NCBI RefSeq assembly: GCF_030704535.1
Contig: NC_081818.1
Span: 1,625,001 to 1,689,000, forward strand
DNA from: Vitis vinifera
Taxonomy: Eukaryota > Streptophyta > Magnoliopsida > Vitales > Vitaceae
Direction of reading: 5' to 3'
DNA length: 64,000 bases
This document shows positions 1 through 10,418 of the stretch, in pieces. Both the position numbers and the translations under genes were made by a program. The notes under the pieces are model-generated. The model saw only the letters and a program-made list of their open reading frames with translations, was not told the origin of the DNA and did no database searches. The stretch's first letter is position 1. Every line of letters begins with the position of its first letter.

Positions 1-242
1 CCAATACTTTGACTGTTGATGTGCAACATTATTAGATCTTTTCATCATTTTTTCCTGATGTTAATTAGATTAAGCTAACAAGTGATTAATCACATTAATG
101 GCGGCATAACAGATTTCGGTTTATAGTTTCTGGTTAGCACCTTGGCCAAGTTACAGATTGGAAATTCAAGGCGAATGAAAGCCACAAAAGTATGGTTTTT
201 AATCAAAATGTCATCAAGAAAGGGATTGTCCCAAAAGGATTA
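1..242. other. Intergenic, no gene seen
   Basis: AT-rich plant intergenic DNA. No reading frame, RNA gene or clear repeat boundary is visible before the MITE-like block that starts near 243. Confidence 0.4.
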
Positions 243-830
243 ACGCCTTGTTTAGTAATTGTTTTTAAAAAAATAGTTTTTAACAATAGTTTTAGAAAAA
301 TATTCTGTGATATTTTGTAAAATAAAAGTCTATTTAGGAATTTAAAATGTTTTTAACCTCTTTTTAATATTTTTAAAATAATTTTTATGTTCACAACTTT
401 ATTTTTAATAATTATATATATGTTAGTATAATTATTTTTTAAAATAGCTCTCAAAAAACAACCGAAAATAACTAAAATATATTCTTTGAAAACACCATGT
501 TATTTTCTGATAACAAAAAACAATTTGTGGTTGTCTACCATATTTTTCAGTTTTTTTATATTCTAGAAAATAGAAAATTGTTCTTGAAAATAGTTTTTAA
601 AAATATGTTTTAAAAATAATTTTTATGTCTAGTGTTTTATTTTTTAATCATTCTATATATTTATATAATCATTTTTTTAAATAGCTTTAAAAAATAAGTA
701 AAAATAATATAAAACAATTAAAAATAGAAAACAAAAAACAATTTTTTATTACCAAATGTGTTTTCCTAATTTTTTATTTTGGAAATAAAAAACTGTTCTT
801 GTAGTTATCAAACATACCTTAAGATTTTGT
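243..830. repeat. MITE-like AT-rich element, family A
   Basis: The left edge reads CCTTGTTTAGTAATTG and the right edge GTTATCAAACATACCTT, which are imperfect inverted complements about 580 bp apart. The interior is long runs of A and T with repeated TTTTTAAAA blocks. Related arms ending in ATCAAACAAGGTCT or near variants recur at about 29.4, 49.3, 55.7 and 61.4 kb. No coding capacity is seen. This fits a non-autonomous DNA transposon, perhaps hAT-like, but the superfamily is a guess because no target duplication was confirmed. Confidence 0.5.
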
Positions 831-1130
831 TTTGTAACTCATTTTTAAAAAACAGTTTTTGAAAATTATTTTAAAAATTTTCTCATAAAAATATTTAAAA
901 AATTAAAATATTTTTAATATGTTTTCATATTTTTAAAATAAATTTTATATATAGTATTTTATTCTTAGCCATTTTCTATATTTATACCGTTAGTTTTTAA
1001 AACAGCTTTTAAAAAATAAATGAAAACAATTAAAACAAAACACTTTTAGTTTGTAACAAACATGTTTTCCTTTTTTTTTTATTTAAAAAATAAAAACTAT
1101 TCTCGAAAACAATAAACCCACGAGCCCTAA
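831..1130. repeat. Second AT-rich MITE-like piece
   Basis: Same composition and motifs as the preceding block (TTTTTAAAAAACAGTTTTTG near its left end, AAAAACTATTCTCGAAAACAATAAACCC at the right, quoted here only as the type of arm seen). It looks like a diverged or partial neighbour copy of family A. Ends are uncertain. Confidence 0.35.
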
Positions 1131-1352
1131 GGCGCCGTTTGGTTGTTACTCAACCATTTTGAGTAAGTTAGAAGTCTTTCAAGTTTGAAAGAATCTACAA
1201 ATTTGACGGGTGAAGTGAAGTTCAAAGGGGCTTTGACTGAGATGCTTGCAGAAGGGTAAAAGAGATGTGTAGAATGGTGCATAAATTCATCTATGGTAAG
1301 TGTCACACCCCTGAATCTCACTCTAAATTTTTCACGAGTGTGAGGTGCTAAG

Positions 1353-1595
1353 TGATAAGGATATACAATCAAGTTGAGAAAGTCAAGGGAGAAAATCAAG
1401 GGATTTCCACGTTTGAATATCTGTAGTTATACCATTTATTTGTATTATTAGATAGTTACTCAATTTGTTTTGTTTCCTATTTCTTTGTAATCAGTTTCAT
1501 ATTTTCGTGCTCATGCAATCTGTATATATGCTAACCACATCAATGAGAATTGGTAGGCTATAATTCTTCAATTTCTCTCTTCCAAAAATCCTTTA
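1353..1595 (+). repeat. 5' LTR of the copia element
   Basis: Begins TGATAAGGATATACAATC and ends AATCCTTTA, directly before the primer-binding site. It matches 5900-6142 with about six differences. The left boundary is fixed by the CTAAG target duplication. Confidence 0.93.
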
Positions 1596-1596
1596 T

Positions 1597-1608
1597 GGTA
1601 TCAGAGCA
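1597..1608 (+). other. Primer-binding site (initiator tRNA-Met)
   Basis: TGGTATCAGAGC lies one base after the 5' LTR. It is the standard plant copia PBS, complementary to the 3' end of initiator tRNA-Met. Confidence 0.92.
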
Positions 1609-1699
1609 AAGGTTTGCTCTTTAATTTTTTATTTTTTTTTTATTTTTTTCCCAGCCACATCCTTCAATCTTCAGCAAGCCTTTCATCCTCCTCATTCCA

Positions 1700-2605
1700 A
1701 TGGCTACTGAGAATACTCAAATCATCATCTCTAATGCCCAGGAACCCACAAAACCACTAACCATGATTACTATCCATAACTCCATTAAACTCACACCCAC
1801 CAACTATCTTTCTTGGAAAACCCAAATGGAAGCCATTCTCATCGGCTATGATCTACAAAAATTCATTGATGGATCCCACCCTGCTCCTCCAACCACCATC
1901 ACCACCAATAATGTTGTCTCTACTAACCCTGCATACCAAACATGGCTACGTCAAGTCAAACTATTATTTGGCGCCCTTGTCGGCACTCTCTCACCTACTC
2001 TAGTTCCTCTCATCACCCAATCAAAAACCTCTTATGAAGCCTGGCAAATATTGGCCAACACCTATGCTCGCCCATCTCGTGGCCATATCAAGCAACTCAA
2101 AGACCATCTTAAAAACATCACCAAAGGTTCTTAGTCCATTACAGACTACATGCAGTCCATTAAAACCCGGGCCGATGAACTTGCTGCTCTTGGTAAGCCT
2201 CTTGACCAAGAAGATCTGATTGAAAAAGTACTTGAAGGCCTTGATGAAAATTATCAGTCCATCATTGATGTTGTCAACGGTCGTGATTCCACCATCTCTT
2301 TTGATGAACTCCATGAAAAACTCATCAACAAAGAATTGTCTCTCCGCAATAAGATAAGCCCCTCACCCCTACCGGCATCTACTCATGCCACCAATGTTCG
2401 CTCCACTCCATGGTCTGTCACCAATCGCACTCCTCGGCTCCCTGGGTCCACATCCACACCCACTCAAGGTATCATAAGAAATTTTCCCACCAACACCCGC
2501 GACAACCGTCCTCCTGCTCGTCCATTCCTTGGTCGCTGCCAATGGTGCAGTACTCAAGGTCATGTAGTCTCCCGTTGTCCTCTTTTCAAACAACAGTTTC
2601 CATAG
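1700..2605 (+). pseudogene. gag region of the copia fossil
   Basis: Fossil gag of the element. The N-terminal part has the retrotransposon gag/UBN2-type fold signature (a KLTPTNYLSWKTQM-like stretch) and the C-terminal part a CX2CX4HX4C zinc knuckle near 2540-2580. It is part of a broken element and is not a host gene. Confidence 0.85.
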
Positions 2606-2689
2606 GTGCAACCACCTCCTCGTCCCGGTAATTCATCACAATTTCGACCACCAGCTTCCTGGCAAGCTCAAGCAAATGTTGCAACCACC

Positions 2690-5600
2690 ATTCCCCCCAA
2701 CACCACATGGCTACTTGATAGTGGAGCCTCACATCATGTCACCACTGACCTACACAATCTTGCTCTCCACAGTCATTTTGATGGCACAGATGAAATTATG
2801 ATCGGCGATGGCTCTGGTCTCCCCATATCTCACACTGGTTCCACCTCTCTTACCACTCCCTCTCACTCCTTTACTCTATCTAATGTTTTATGTGTTCCCA
2901 CCATGAAATGTAATTTTATTTCTATTTCTCAATTTTGCAAGTCTAACAATACTTCCATTGAGTTCTTACCCTCTTCTTTTCATGTGAAGGATCTTCACAC
3001 AGGGGCAATCCTTTTGCAGGGTCGAACTAAGGATGGTGTGTATGAATGACCACTCTCCACTACCCAGTCACGTCCTTTAATTGTGTTTTCTAGTGTCAAG
3101 ACCACTTTGTCCGAGTGGCATCATAGGCTAGGTCATCCTTCTTTGTCAATCTTCAAAAATATTATGTTTTCGTTTCATTTAGATGTCTCTCGTCCGTCTA
3201 ATTTCAATTTTAATTGTAATTCGTGTCAATGCAATAAAAGTCATAAATTACCATTTTCTACTTCTACTCTCTCTACCTCTTCCCCTCTTGAAGTTATATT
3301 TACTGATATATGGACATCACCAGTCTACTCTACTGATAACTTTAAATACTATGTCATCTTTGTCGACCATTTTACAAAATATATATGGCTTTATCCCCTC
3401 AAACGCAAATCCGACACGCATGATGTCTTTGTGCGCTTTAAGGCCCTAGTCTAAATATTCTTTAACCGTCCAATTATAACTCTCTACTCTGACAATGGGG
3501 GGGGAATATCAAGCTCTCTCCTCATTCTTAACAATCAACGGGGTCTCACGTCTTACTTCTCCACCTCACACTCCTGAACACAATGGGTACTCTGAACGTC
3601 GTCATCATCACATTATCGAAACGGGTCTTTCTCTACTTACCCATGCATCCATGCCTCTATCATATTGGCCTTTTGCCTTTTCTACTACCGTCTACCTCAT
3701 CAATCGTCTTCCTACACCAACTCTAAACCACCTCTCACCATATTTCAAACTCTTTGGCACATTCCCTAACTACTCCAAACTTCGAAGCTTTGGATGTCTC
3801 TGTTATCCTTGGCTTTGCCCATACACATCCCACAAACTCGAGTCTCGTTCCTCCTCTTGCGTCTTTGTCGAGTACTCTCCCACTCAAAGTGCCTATCTAT
3901 GTCTTGACACATCCACCGCTCGTCTATACACTTCCCGTCATGTCTGCTTTGTTGAGTCAATCTTTCCCTTTATCACTTCTCATACTTTTCTTCCTCGCGC
4001 CACTTCATCCACCATCTCTGAGTGGTGCTTTATGACTTTACCAGTCGTGGACACACCATCTGTGAATGTCGGCTCTACTCCCCCATCAAGTCTGCTCACT
4101 CCTACCGCCCCAAGCCAACATAATACCACCTGTGCCACACCTACACCAGAGCCCGATAGCCATTCCAGTGCGCCCGTACCAGAAACCAAGTGCGACTGTG
4201 CCAATAACCCACCCCTCCCGCCTACTCAAAATGACCCTAATCAACCACCCGTTCTCTCACCCTCACCTCATGTCATAGTCACTCGGTCCAAACACAACAT
4301 CCATAAACCAATTCAAAAGCTTAACCTCACAGCCTAACTCCAACAACCTACCCTTGAACCCACCACTGTTACCCAAGCCCTCAAGGACCCTAAGTGGCGA
4401 CAAGCTATGTCTGCAGAGTTTGATGTTTTACTACGTAATGGGACATGAGACCTAGTGCCATCTCATCCCACTCAAAATTTGGTTGGTTGTAAGTGGATCT
4501 TTCGCACTAAATATTTACCTACTGGCTCCATAGATAGGTACAAAGCTCGATTGGTTGCTAAAGGCTTCCACCAACGCCCTGGCATTGACTACTTTGAAAC
4601 CTTCAGTCCAATCATCAAACCTACCACTGTCCGCCTTATTCTCAGCCTTGCGGTCAACCAGGGTTGGTCACTAAGACAACTTGATGTCAACAATGCCTTT
4701 CTTCAGGGCACTCTCACTGAGGATGTGTTTATGTCTCAACCACCGGGCTTCATTGATCGCGATCATCCTCATCATGTCTACAAGCTACGCAAGGCTATCT
4801 ATGGCCTCAAACAAGCCCCACGTGCCTGGTATCATGAGTTGCGCCAATTTCTTCTCCAATTTGGCTTCATCAATTCCATTGTCGATACCTCCTTGTTCAT
4901 CTTCAATAACCGTGGCACCATTTTTTATCTTTTAGTCTATGTCGAAGATATCATTATCACTGGGAATAATGTTGAAACAGCACAGACTTTCATTCAACAA
5001 CTTTCTCAGCGCTTCTCTCTCAAGGACCTTGGCCCCCTGACATACTTCCTTGGAGTGGAAGTTACCTCCCACACCAATGGTCTTTTCCTCAATCAACGCA
5101 AATACATTGTCGATCTACTTAACAGAACTCACATGACTGAAGCCAAGCCTGCTCCTACACCACTAGCAACTAGTCTGATTCTCACTTTATAATCAGGAAC
5201 CCCACTATCTGACCCGAACGAGTATCGAACAGTGGTTGGTAGCCTCCAATATCTCTCCCTCACTCGGTCGGACATTGCCTATACGGTGAACAAACTCTCT
5301 CAGTTTATGCATCAACCGACAAGTGACCACTAGAATGCAGTCAAGCGTCTGCTGCGGTATCTCTGTGGCACCTTAGACCACGGCATCACACTTCGTCGGA
5401 CCTCCCCACTAGCACTTCATGCCTTTTCTGACTCTGATTGGGCAGGTAACAAAGATGATTTCACCTCCACCAGTGCATACATAATCTATTTGGGTCACAA
5501 TCCTATTTCTTGGAGCTCTAAGAAACAACGAACTGTGGCTCGCTCTTCCACTGAGGCTGAATACCAATCGGTGGCCTCTACTGCTGCGGAAATTCGTTGG

Positions 5601-5924
5601 ATTTGCTCTCTCCTCACCGAACTCGATGTCACTCTTCCCCAATAACCAATTATTTATTGTGATAATGTTGGTGCAACACATCTCTGTTCCAATCCGGTCT
5701 TTCACTCGCGCATGAAACATGTTGCCCTCGACTATCACTTTATCCGAGAACAAGTTCAAAATGGTTTGCTACGAGTGTCACACATCTCTGCCTCTGATCA
5801 ACTTGTCGATGCTCTTACCAAACCTCTTGCTCGTCCTCAGTTTGACTCACTCAAGGCCAAGATTGGACTTACTCCACGGCCGTCCATCTTGCAGGGCCAT
5901 GATAAGGATATACAATCAAGTTGA
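2690..5924 (+). pseudogene. pol region of the copia fossil (PR-IN-RT-RH)
   Basis: Order of recognisable domains: aspartic protease with a DSGAS active-site motif near 2720, GAG-pre-integrase with WHHRLGHPS near 3120, integrase core, the copia RT block with [11 protein letters not shown] near 4545 and [11 protein letters not shown] near 4800, then RNase H to about 5880. The region is broken in several places. No host function is implied. Confidence 0.88.
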
Positions 5925-6142
5925 GAAAGTCAAGGGAGAAAATCAAGGGATTTCCACGTTTGAATATTTGTAGTTATACCATTTATTTGTATTATTAGAT
6001 AGTTACTCAATTTCTTTTGTTTCCTATTTCTTTGTAATCAGTTTCCTATTTTCGTGCTCATGCAATCTGTATATATACTAACCACATCAATGAGAATTGG
6101 TAGGCTATAATTTTTCAATTTATCTCTTCCAAAAATCCTTTA
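5900..6142 (+). repeat. 3' LTR of the copia element
   Basis: Near-identical copy of 1353-1595 (about 97.5 percent). The sequence just upstream, TTGCAGGGCCA, sits where the polypurine tract should be but is a weak match to one. CTAAG follows immediately at 6143. Confidence 0.93.
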
Positions 6143-6147
6143 CTAAG

Positions 6148-7411
6148 AACCCTTCCTTAGCCAACCTTTCTTCCCAACCTTTAGAAAAACACAGTAAAAG
6201 CAAACTAAGAACAATGTAACAGGGACACAAACGAGATTACAAGAACCTTTCCCATCTTGTATTAAACTCTCTACAAGACACAAAATTGTTTCCCCTGAGT
6301 TAGAGAACAATGCTCACACGCCAAGCATTAAGAGAACCATATCCCCCATCTCTCATCTCTGTTCTCTCAAGGATGCAAAAACCCTTTTAAAATACCTAGC
6401 CTGCAGTTACATTTTGAATTTCCAAATTCAAAACTTGGAGCCAATCTGGTGGTTATGCAATTGGTCAAAACCGCCCATAACTGCCTTGCATAACCACCCA
6501 CCACCCAGATAGTGGCCTGCTCGTGAACCACCCACTTGCACCAACCAACTGCAAGTCAATTGACTGCTTGACTTGATCACTTGCTGTCCCAGCTAGCTGC
6601 CACTAGCTAGTTGTCATCTCCTCAAGCCTTTCTCACCAAGCTGCTGGAGAGTCCCCCTAACAAGCTGCCTCCTTCCCCGTAAGGTGCCTCTTGTGATCAA
6701 GTGTCCACCAACGTATCTTTGATCAAGGCCTTTTGAACCAGGCAGCATGCACTAACTGACCAAGTGTTTGGTGCATTAGTGTGTCTTCCCCACACTAATG
6801 TGTGAGCCCATGCCATGTCTAGGTGCCCATGGCCTGGGCATGTTGCTTGCTTCCACTGTTAGGTCCAGCTCCATAGCAACAAGTCATGGCATTGCGCCCA
6901 TGGCTAATCCCTCTTGGTGCACAGGGCATTGTGCCTTTGTGCTATGCGTAGGCATTATGGGTGTGAGTCAACTGTTGTCTAGTGCCCCATTAGACCATGG
7001 CATTGCACCCATAGCTTCCTCGGCTGGCTCACCACACAAGGCTGAGGCGCCCTCGTGCCTGCGCGGGGAGGAGGTAGGCCACACCAGGCCCCATGCCTTT
7101 ACGGCCATGAGGTGTACACCACACATGTCGTGGAGCCCATGTGTGTATGCTCATATGTCGTCTGTGTGTCCTAGGCACACCCAAGGTCGTGCCATAGTGC
7201 CCCCTTGGTGTGGTCAAAGCTTTCCCTTGATGCTCCATTGCTCCTCCTTAAAGAGTAATACAAGTTGTTTTCATAGTTTCTGGAGGAGACATCAATATGT
7301 TTGAGGAGACATAATGAAATATTAAATAAATATAAATTAAATTACAAAAATAACCCTCAGCCTTACACCGCATAAGCTTGGTGCGCGCGTGGTGCTCATC
7401 TGGTGCACACG
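6148..7411. other. Unclassified, GC-richer repeat-like DNA
   Basis: This stretch is clearly richer in G+C than its surroundings and has many short imperfect internal repeats (GCCCATGG, GCATTGTGCC, CACTAATGTG types). A 168-codon open frame at 6798-7304 has low-complexity, repeat-like content and no recognisable domain. It may be an old non-autonomous transposon or LTR piece read on either strand; I cannot place its ends. Confidence 0.3.
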
Positions 7412-7521
7412 CGATGCCTGTCTGGCTTGCTCACGATGCGCATCTGGCTTTCTCGCGATGTGCGTCTGACTTGCTCACGATGTGCGTCTGACTTGCCTGC
7501 ACCGCATGTCTAGCTCGCGCA
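7412..7521. repeat. 22-bp GC-rich tandem repeat, about 5 copies
   Basis: Units of the form CGATGTGCGTCTGACTTGCT start at about 7412, 7434, 7456 and 7478, with a degenerate fifth at about 7500. The third and fourth copies are nearly identical, the outer ones more diverged. It is CpG-dense in an otherwise AT-rich region. Confidence 0.75.
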
Positions 7522-8229
7522 TGGCCTCCTGACTTAGCTCCTAGAGTTTGAACCACCAAACCTTCAGATCTTCCTTGCTCTCTCCGTCTAAGCTCTCATG
7601 GGTGTAAGACTTACCCATGAAACCCTTTCCTCCATAGTTGAGTTAAGTGGTTAAGGGGTTGAGTTAAATGGTTAAGGGGCTGACAATAAGCCTCCAATCA
7701 ATTGATTCTATTTATTAGAGCAAAAGAGTTTTTGAGTGGTTAAATTTTAGAAGGAATCTTTCTTTTTTTTGTCTTTTTTCTTTTCCATTATTTTTTTTAT
7801 CCCTAGTAAGAAGTGGTAATGCTTCCACATTCTTTGGGTCTGCTTATTAGGAACTAAAGAAAAAAAAAAGTTTTTAAAGTATATTTTAAATTTTTAATTA
7901 TTTTCTCAAGTTTATTTTAAAAAAAAATCATACAAAAAATATTAAAAATAAGACCATATAAAAATTATTTAAAAAATATAAAAACAAATTAAAAACATTT
8001 GGATTCTCTTATCAAAATATAAAAATCAGATTAAAAACATTTTAGGTTATTTAACCAAAATATAAGTAGTGAGAATTTTCAAAACTATTTTTTAAAAATA
8101 ATTTTTAAAAACACTTCCAACCTATATTCATTTTAATCTTTTAACACTTTCTTTTTTTTTTTTTAAGATTTATTTGAAAATACTTGTTGAAACTACACTT
8201 TCAATATAAATTTAAAAACCCTATTTTTA
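7522..8229. other. Intergenic AT-rich DNA
   Basis: No gene seen. 7850-8230 is dominated by A/T runs resembling MITE interiors elsewhere in the window. Confidence 0.35.
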
Positions 8230-8257
8230 AACATATGATTTCAGACCCATATTTATT

Positions 8258-8880
8258 TTGGTTGGTTTGACATCTTACAGCCAAAAGCATCAAAAGATCT
8301 CACTTTCCCAGAAAATTTTCTCAGAGATTTACACAGAAAATGGAGCCATCTCAGTGATGACAGACACATGGTTCAAAACCCTAATGCCCAATCCAGAGGT
8401 GGATCCAATTAAATGCCAAGAACCAGAAGACTGCAAAATAAGCAGCAGTGGGATTAAAAAAACAAGAGGTTATTAAATGTGTGCTTCACCACAGCCAAAC
8501 ACACCCTTGATTCATATGAACCAAACAGTGAGATTAAAGAAATGGGGTTTGGGGGAATTGTAAGCCAATAACATTGGAGCACATCTCCATCGAGAAATGG
8601 GGAGAAGACTCAAGCAGAATGGATCATTTTGTTTCTTTATGCACAGATAAAATCCTGGAAATCATCTTCTGTGTGGATTTCCAAGAAGAACTATGTGCAA
8701 CCCTTGTGATTCTTCTTTGGAAAATCAACCAAGGAAGGAAAAATAAAACCCTAGAAAGAAATTAGACCCAACCCACTACATTGTAGATGGAGAGAGGCCA
8801 GCGAGGGAGGCCACAGTCAAGAACTCTAAACACAAGATGCAAACCCTAACCCTGGATGGCCTTTTTATATGTGCTTGTTT
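8258..8880 (-). promoter_or_regulatory. Possible orphan promoter and transcript start
   Basis: Read on the minus strand, 8859-8872 gives a TATA-like CATATAAAAAGG, followed within 20-30 bp by a telo-box-like GGGTTAGGGTTTG (8841-8853) and then about 550 bp of lower-AT sequence without a long reading frame. The forward-strand frames here (8258-8476, 8574-8765, 8869-9075) have no domain. It could be the 5' end of a non-coding RNA, a UTR exon of an eroded gene, or chance. Confidence 0.25.
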
Positions 8881-9119
8881 GGGGTGTGGGTCCAGCCCAA
8901 AATGACCATTATGCCCTGTGGTTGCCATTCAAAATGGAAGATATATCATGTACCCAGTAGAACCCAGGAAATTAAAGGCCAAAAATTCATTGTTGTAAAT
9001 TACCTCTTCCAAGTAGAAAAGCTTAAAAGGGAAAATCTCATCAGTGTCACAATGAGACCCTTTTTAATAAAATAAAATAAAAATAAATATATATTCTAAC
9101 TCATCACACTTTTTTTCTA

Positions 9120-9700
9120 AAATATGAAAATTTATTAGGTTAACTTGAGCGAATTGGTAAGGTTCATTAAAAAGCAAAGTAGCAAACCCAAAATACTTAA
9201 TCCAAATCAATTGATGAGGTTGGATTCGGGTTTATCGAGTTATATTAAAGTTAATTAGGTTAATCAGATTATATAATTCAAAATTTATTTAGAATATTTT
9301 TTAAAAAAAAAAATCTGTGTATTTATATGAAAATTTAAATAAGAAATGGGATAAATTTCAAGATAATTACAAAAATAAATAAATTTAAATTTATATGTTT
9401 TTCTTAAAAAAAATTAAAAAAAAATAGACTACATGATATAATTTAATTCTTTTTTCTTAAAAATATGAAAAAATAAATAAATATTGTTATATAGGATAAC
9501 AAAATTTGGGTATTGAAACTTTAATCCAAATTAAATTCAGATTGAAAAAACTTGACTCAACCTTAATTTGGGTATTGAAATTGTTTGTCTAAACGTCTCA
9601 TACATCGGATTGGATTGAGCTCAAGTTAAAAGAATAATCAAAATATTTGTTTAACCCCTCTCTTACACCAAATTGAATTCGGGTTCAGTTTGACCAAAGC
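9120..9700. repeat. Dispersed AT-rich repeat (AACCCAA-type)
   Basis: The segment has ends rich in GGTT(A/G)ACTT and AACCCAA motifs around an A/T core with ATATGAAAATTTAAATA. A related block in the opposite orientation lies at about 45.4-45.9 kb and a fragment at about 36.0-36.2 kb. No coding content. Confidence 0.35.
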
Positions 9701-10418
9701 ACCTTTGTATTTATGATTGTATAAATATATAAGAACTTTCTCAGCCTTGTGATCACTGTTCATTCATCACCACTCTTCACAATGATACTAAAAAGATACC
9801 CTAGAAAAACCTGTGATTCAAAGCTTTGACTCTCTGCAATAATATTTGAAAAGATTGGTCGAATGGACCAGTTCATAGAGAGTCTGGGATCAACCATCTT
9901 CCCAGATCATTCAAAGCCCTGTAGGCATTCAATTTGGTAGTCAGGTTAAAAAAGCGAGGGCAAAAAATTATCAGCCGGTGGTAAGAGGACTCAAAAGGGC
10001 CTGTTCAAATATTCATTTCTTGATGATGGGGATGGAAATGTGGAGGGGTGAAAGCATTAAGCAGCCTAATAACTATTTCTAAGTTCCTAACCAAAGTAGA
10101 TCATGGATATTACCTAAATTTAAATGCTCAAGGTCATTTGTATCTAATCAAATAGATTTCAATTAAGAGAGCACGTCGGTCCAATAAAATACACCATCAC
10201 ACCCATATATCAAGGGTTCTCATCATAGTTCTTACAAAAGCTCCAGCCTGTAAAAATATAATGTCTTGCATTTCTTGTAAACACATCATATGAATTCGAC
10301 CCCATGGTCCATGCTCCCTGAGAAAGAATATTGGATGTTTAACATGGGACTTGGAAGCTGATCCAGTTCCTTCACTCACTACTCAATTCTATTGCATTGC
10401 CCTCAAGCTCCACATATA

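Larger units (their letters stand above)
1348..6147 (+). mobile_element. Ty1/copia LTR retrotransposon, broken fossil, with target duplication
   Basis: A full-length copia-type element, 1353-6142 (4,790 bp), bounded by two 243-bp LTRs and by the 5-bp target duplication CTAAG at 1348-1352 and 6143-6147. Internal order is primer-binding site, gag with a CCHC zinc knuckle (about 1700-2605), aspartic protease (about 2690-2800), integrase (about 3080-3900), reverse transcriptase (about 4455-5200) and RNase H (about 5215-5880), so integrase precedes RT as in Ty1/copia. Size and gag type suggest the Ale/Retrofit lineage (inference). The LTRs differ at about 6 of 243 sites, which at usual plant rates points to roughly 1-2 million years. 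The coding part is broken by something like eight to ten interruptions, so it is not autonomous. Confidence 0.95.

Noticed and set aside
6798-7304. 168-codon forward frame as a protein gene
   Set aside because: Repeat-like composition, no domain, and it lies in unclassified repeat-type DNA.
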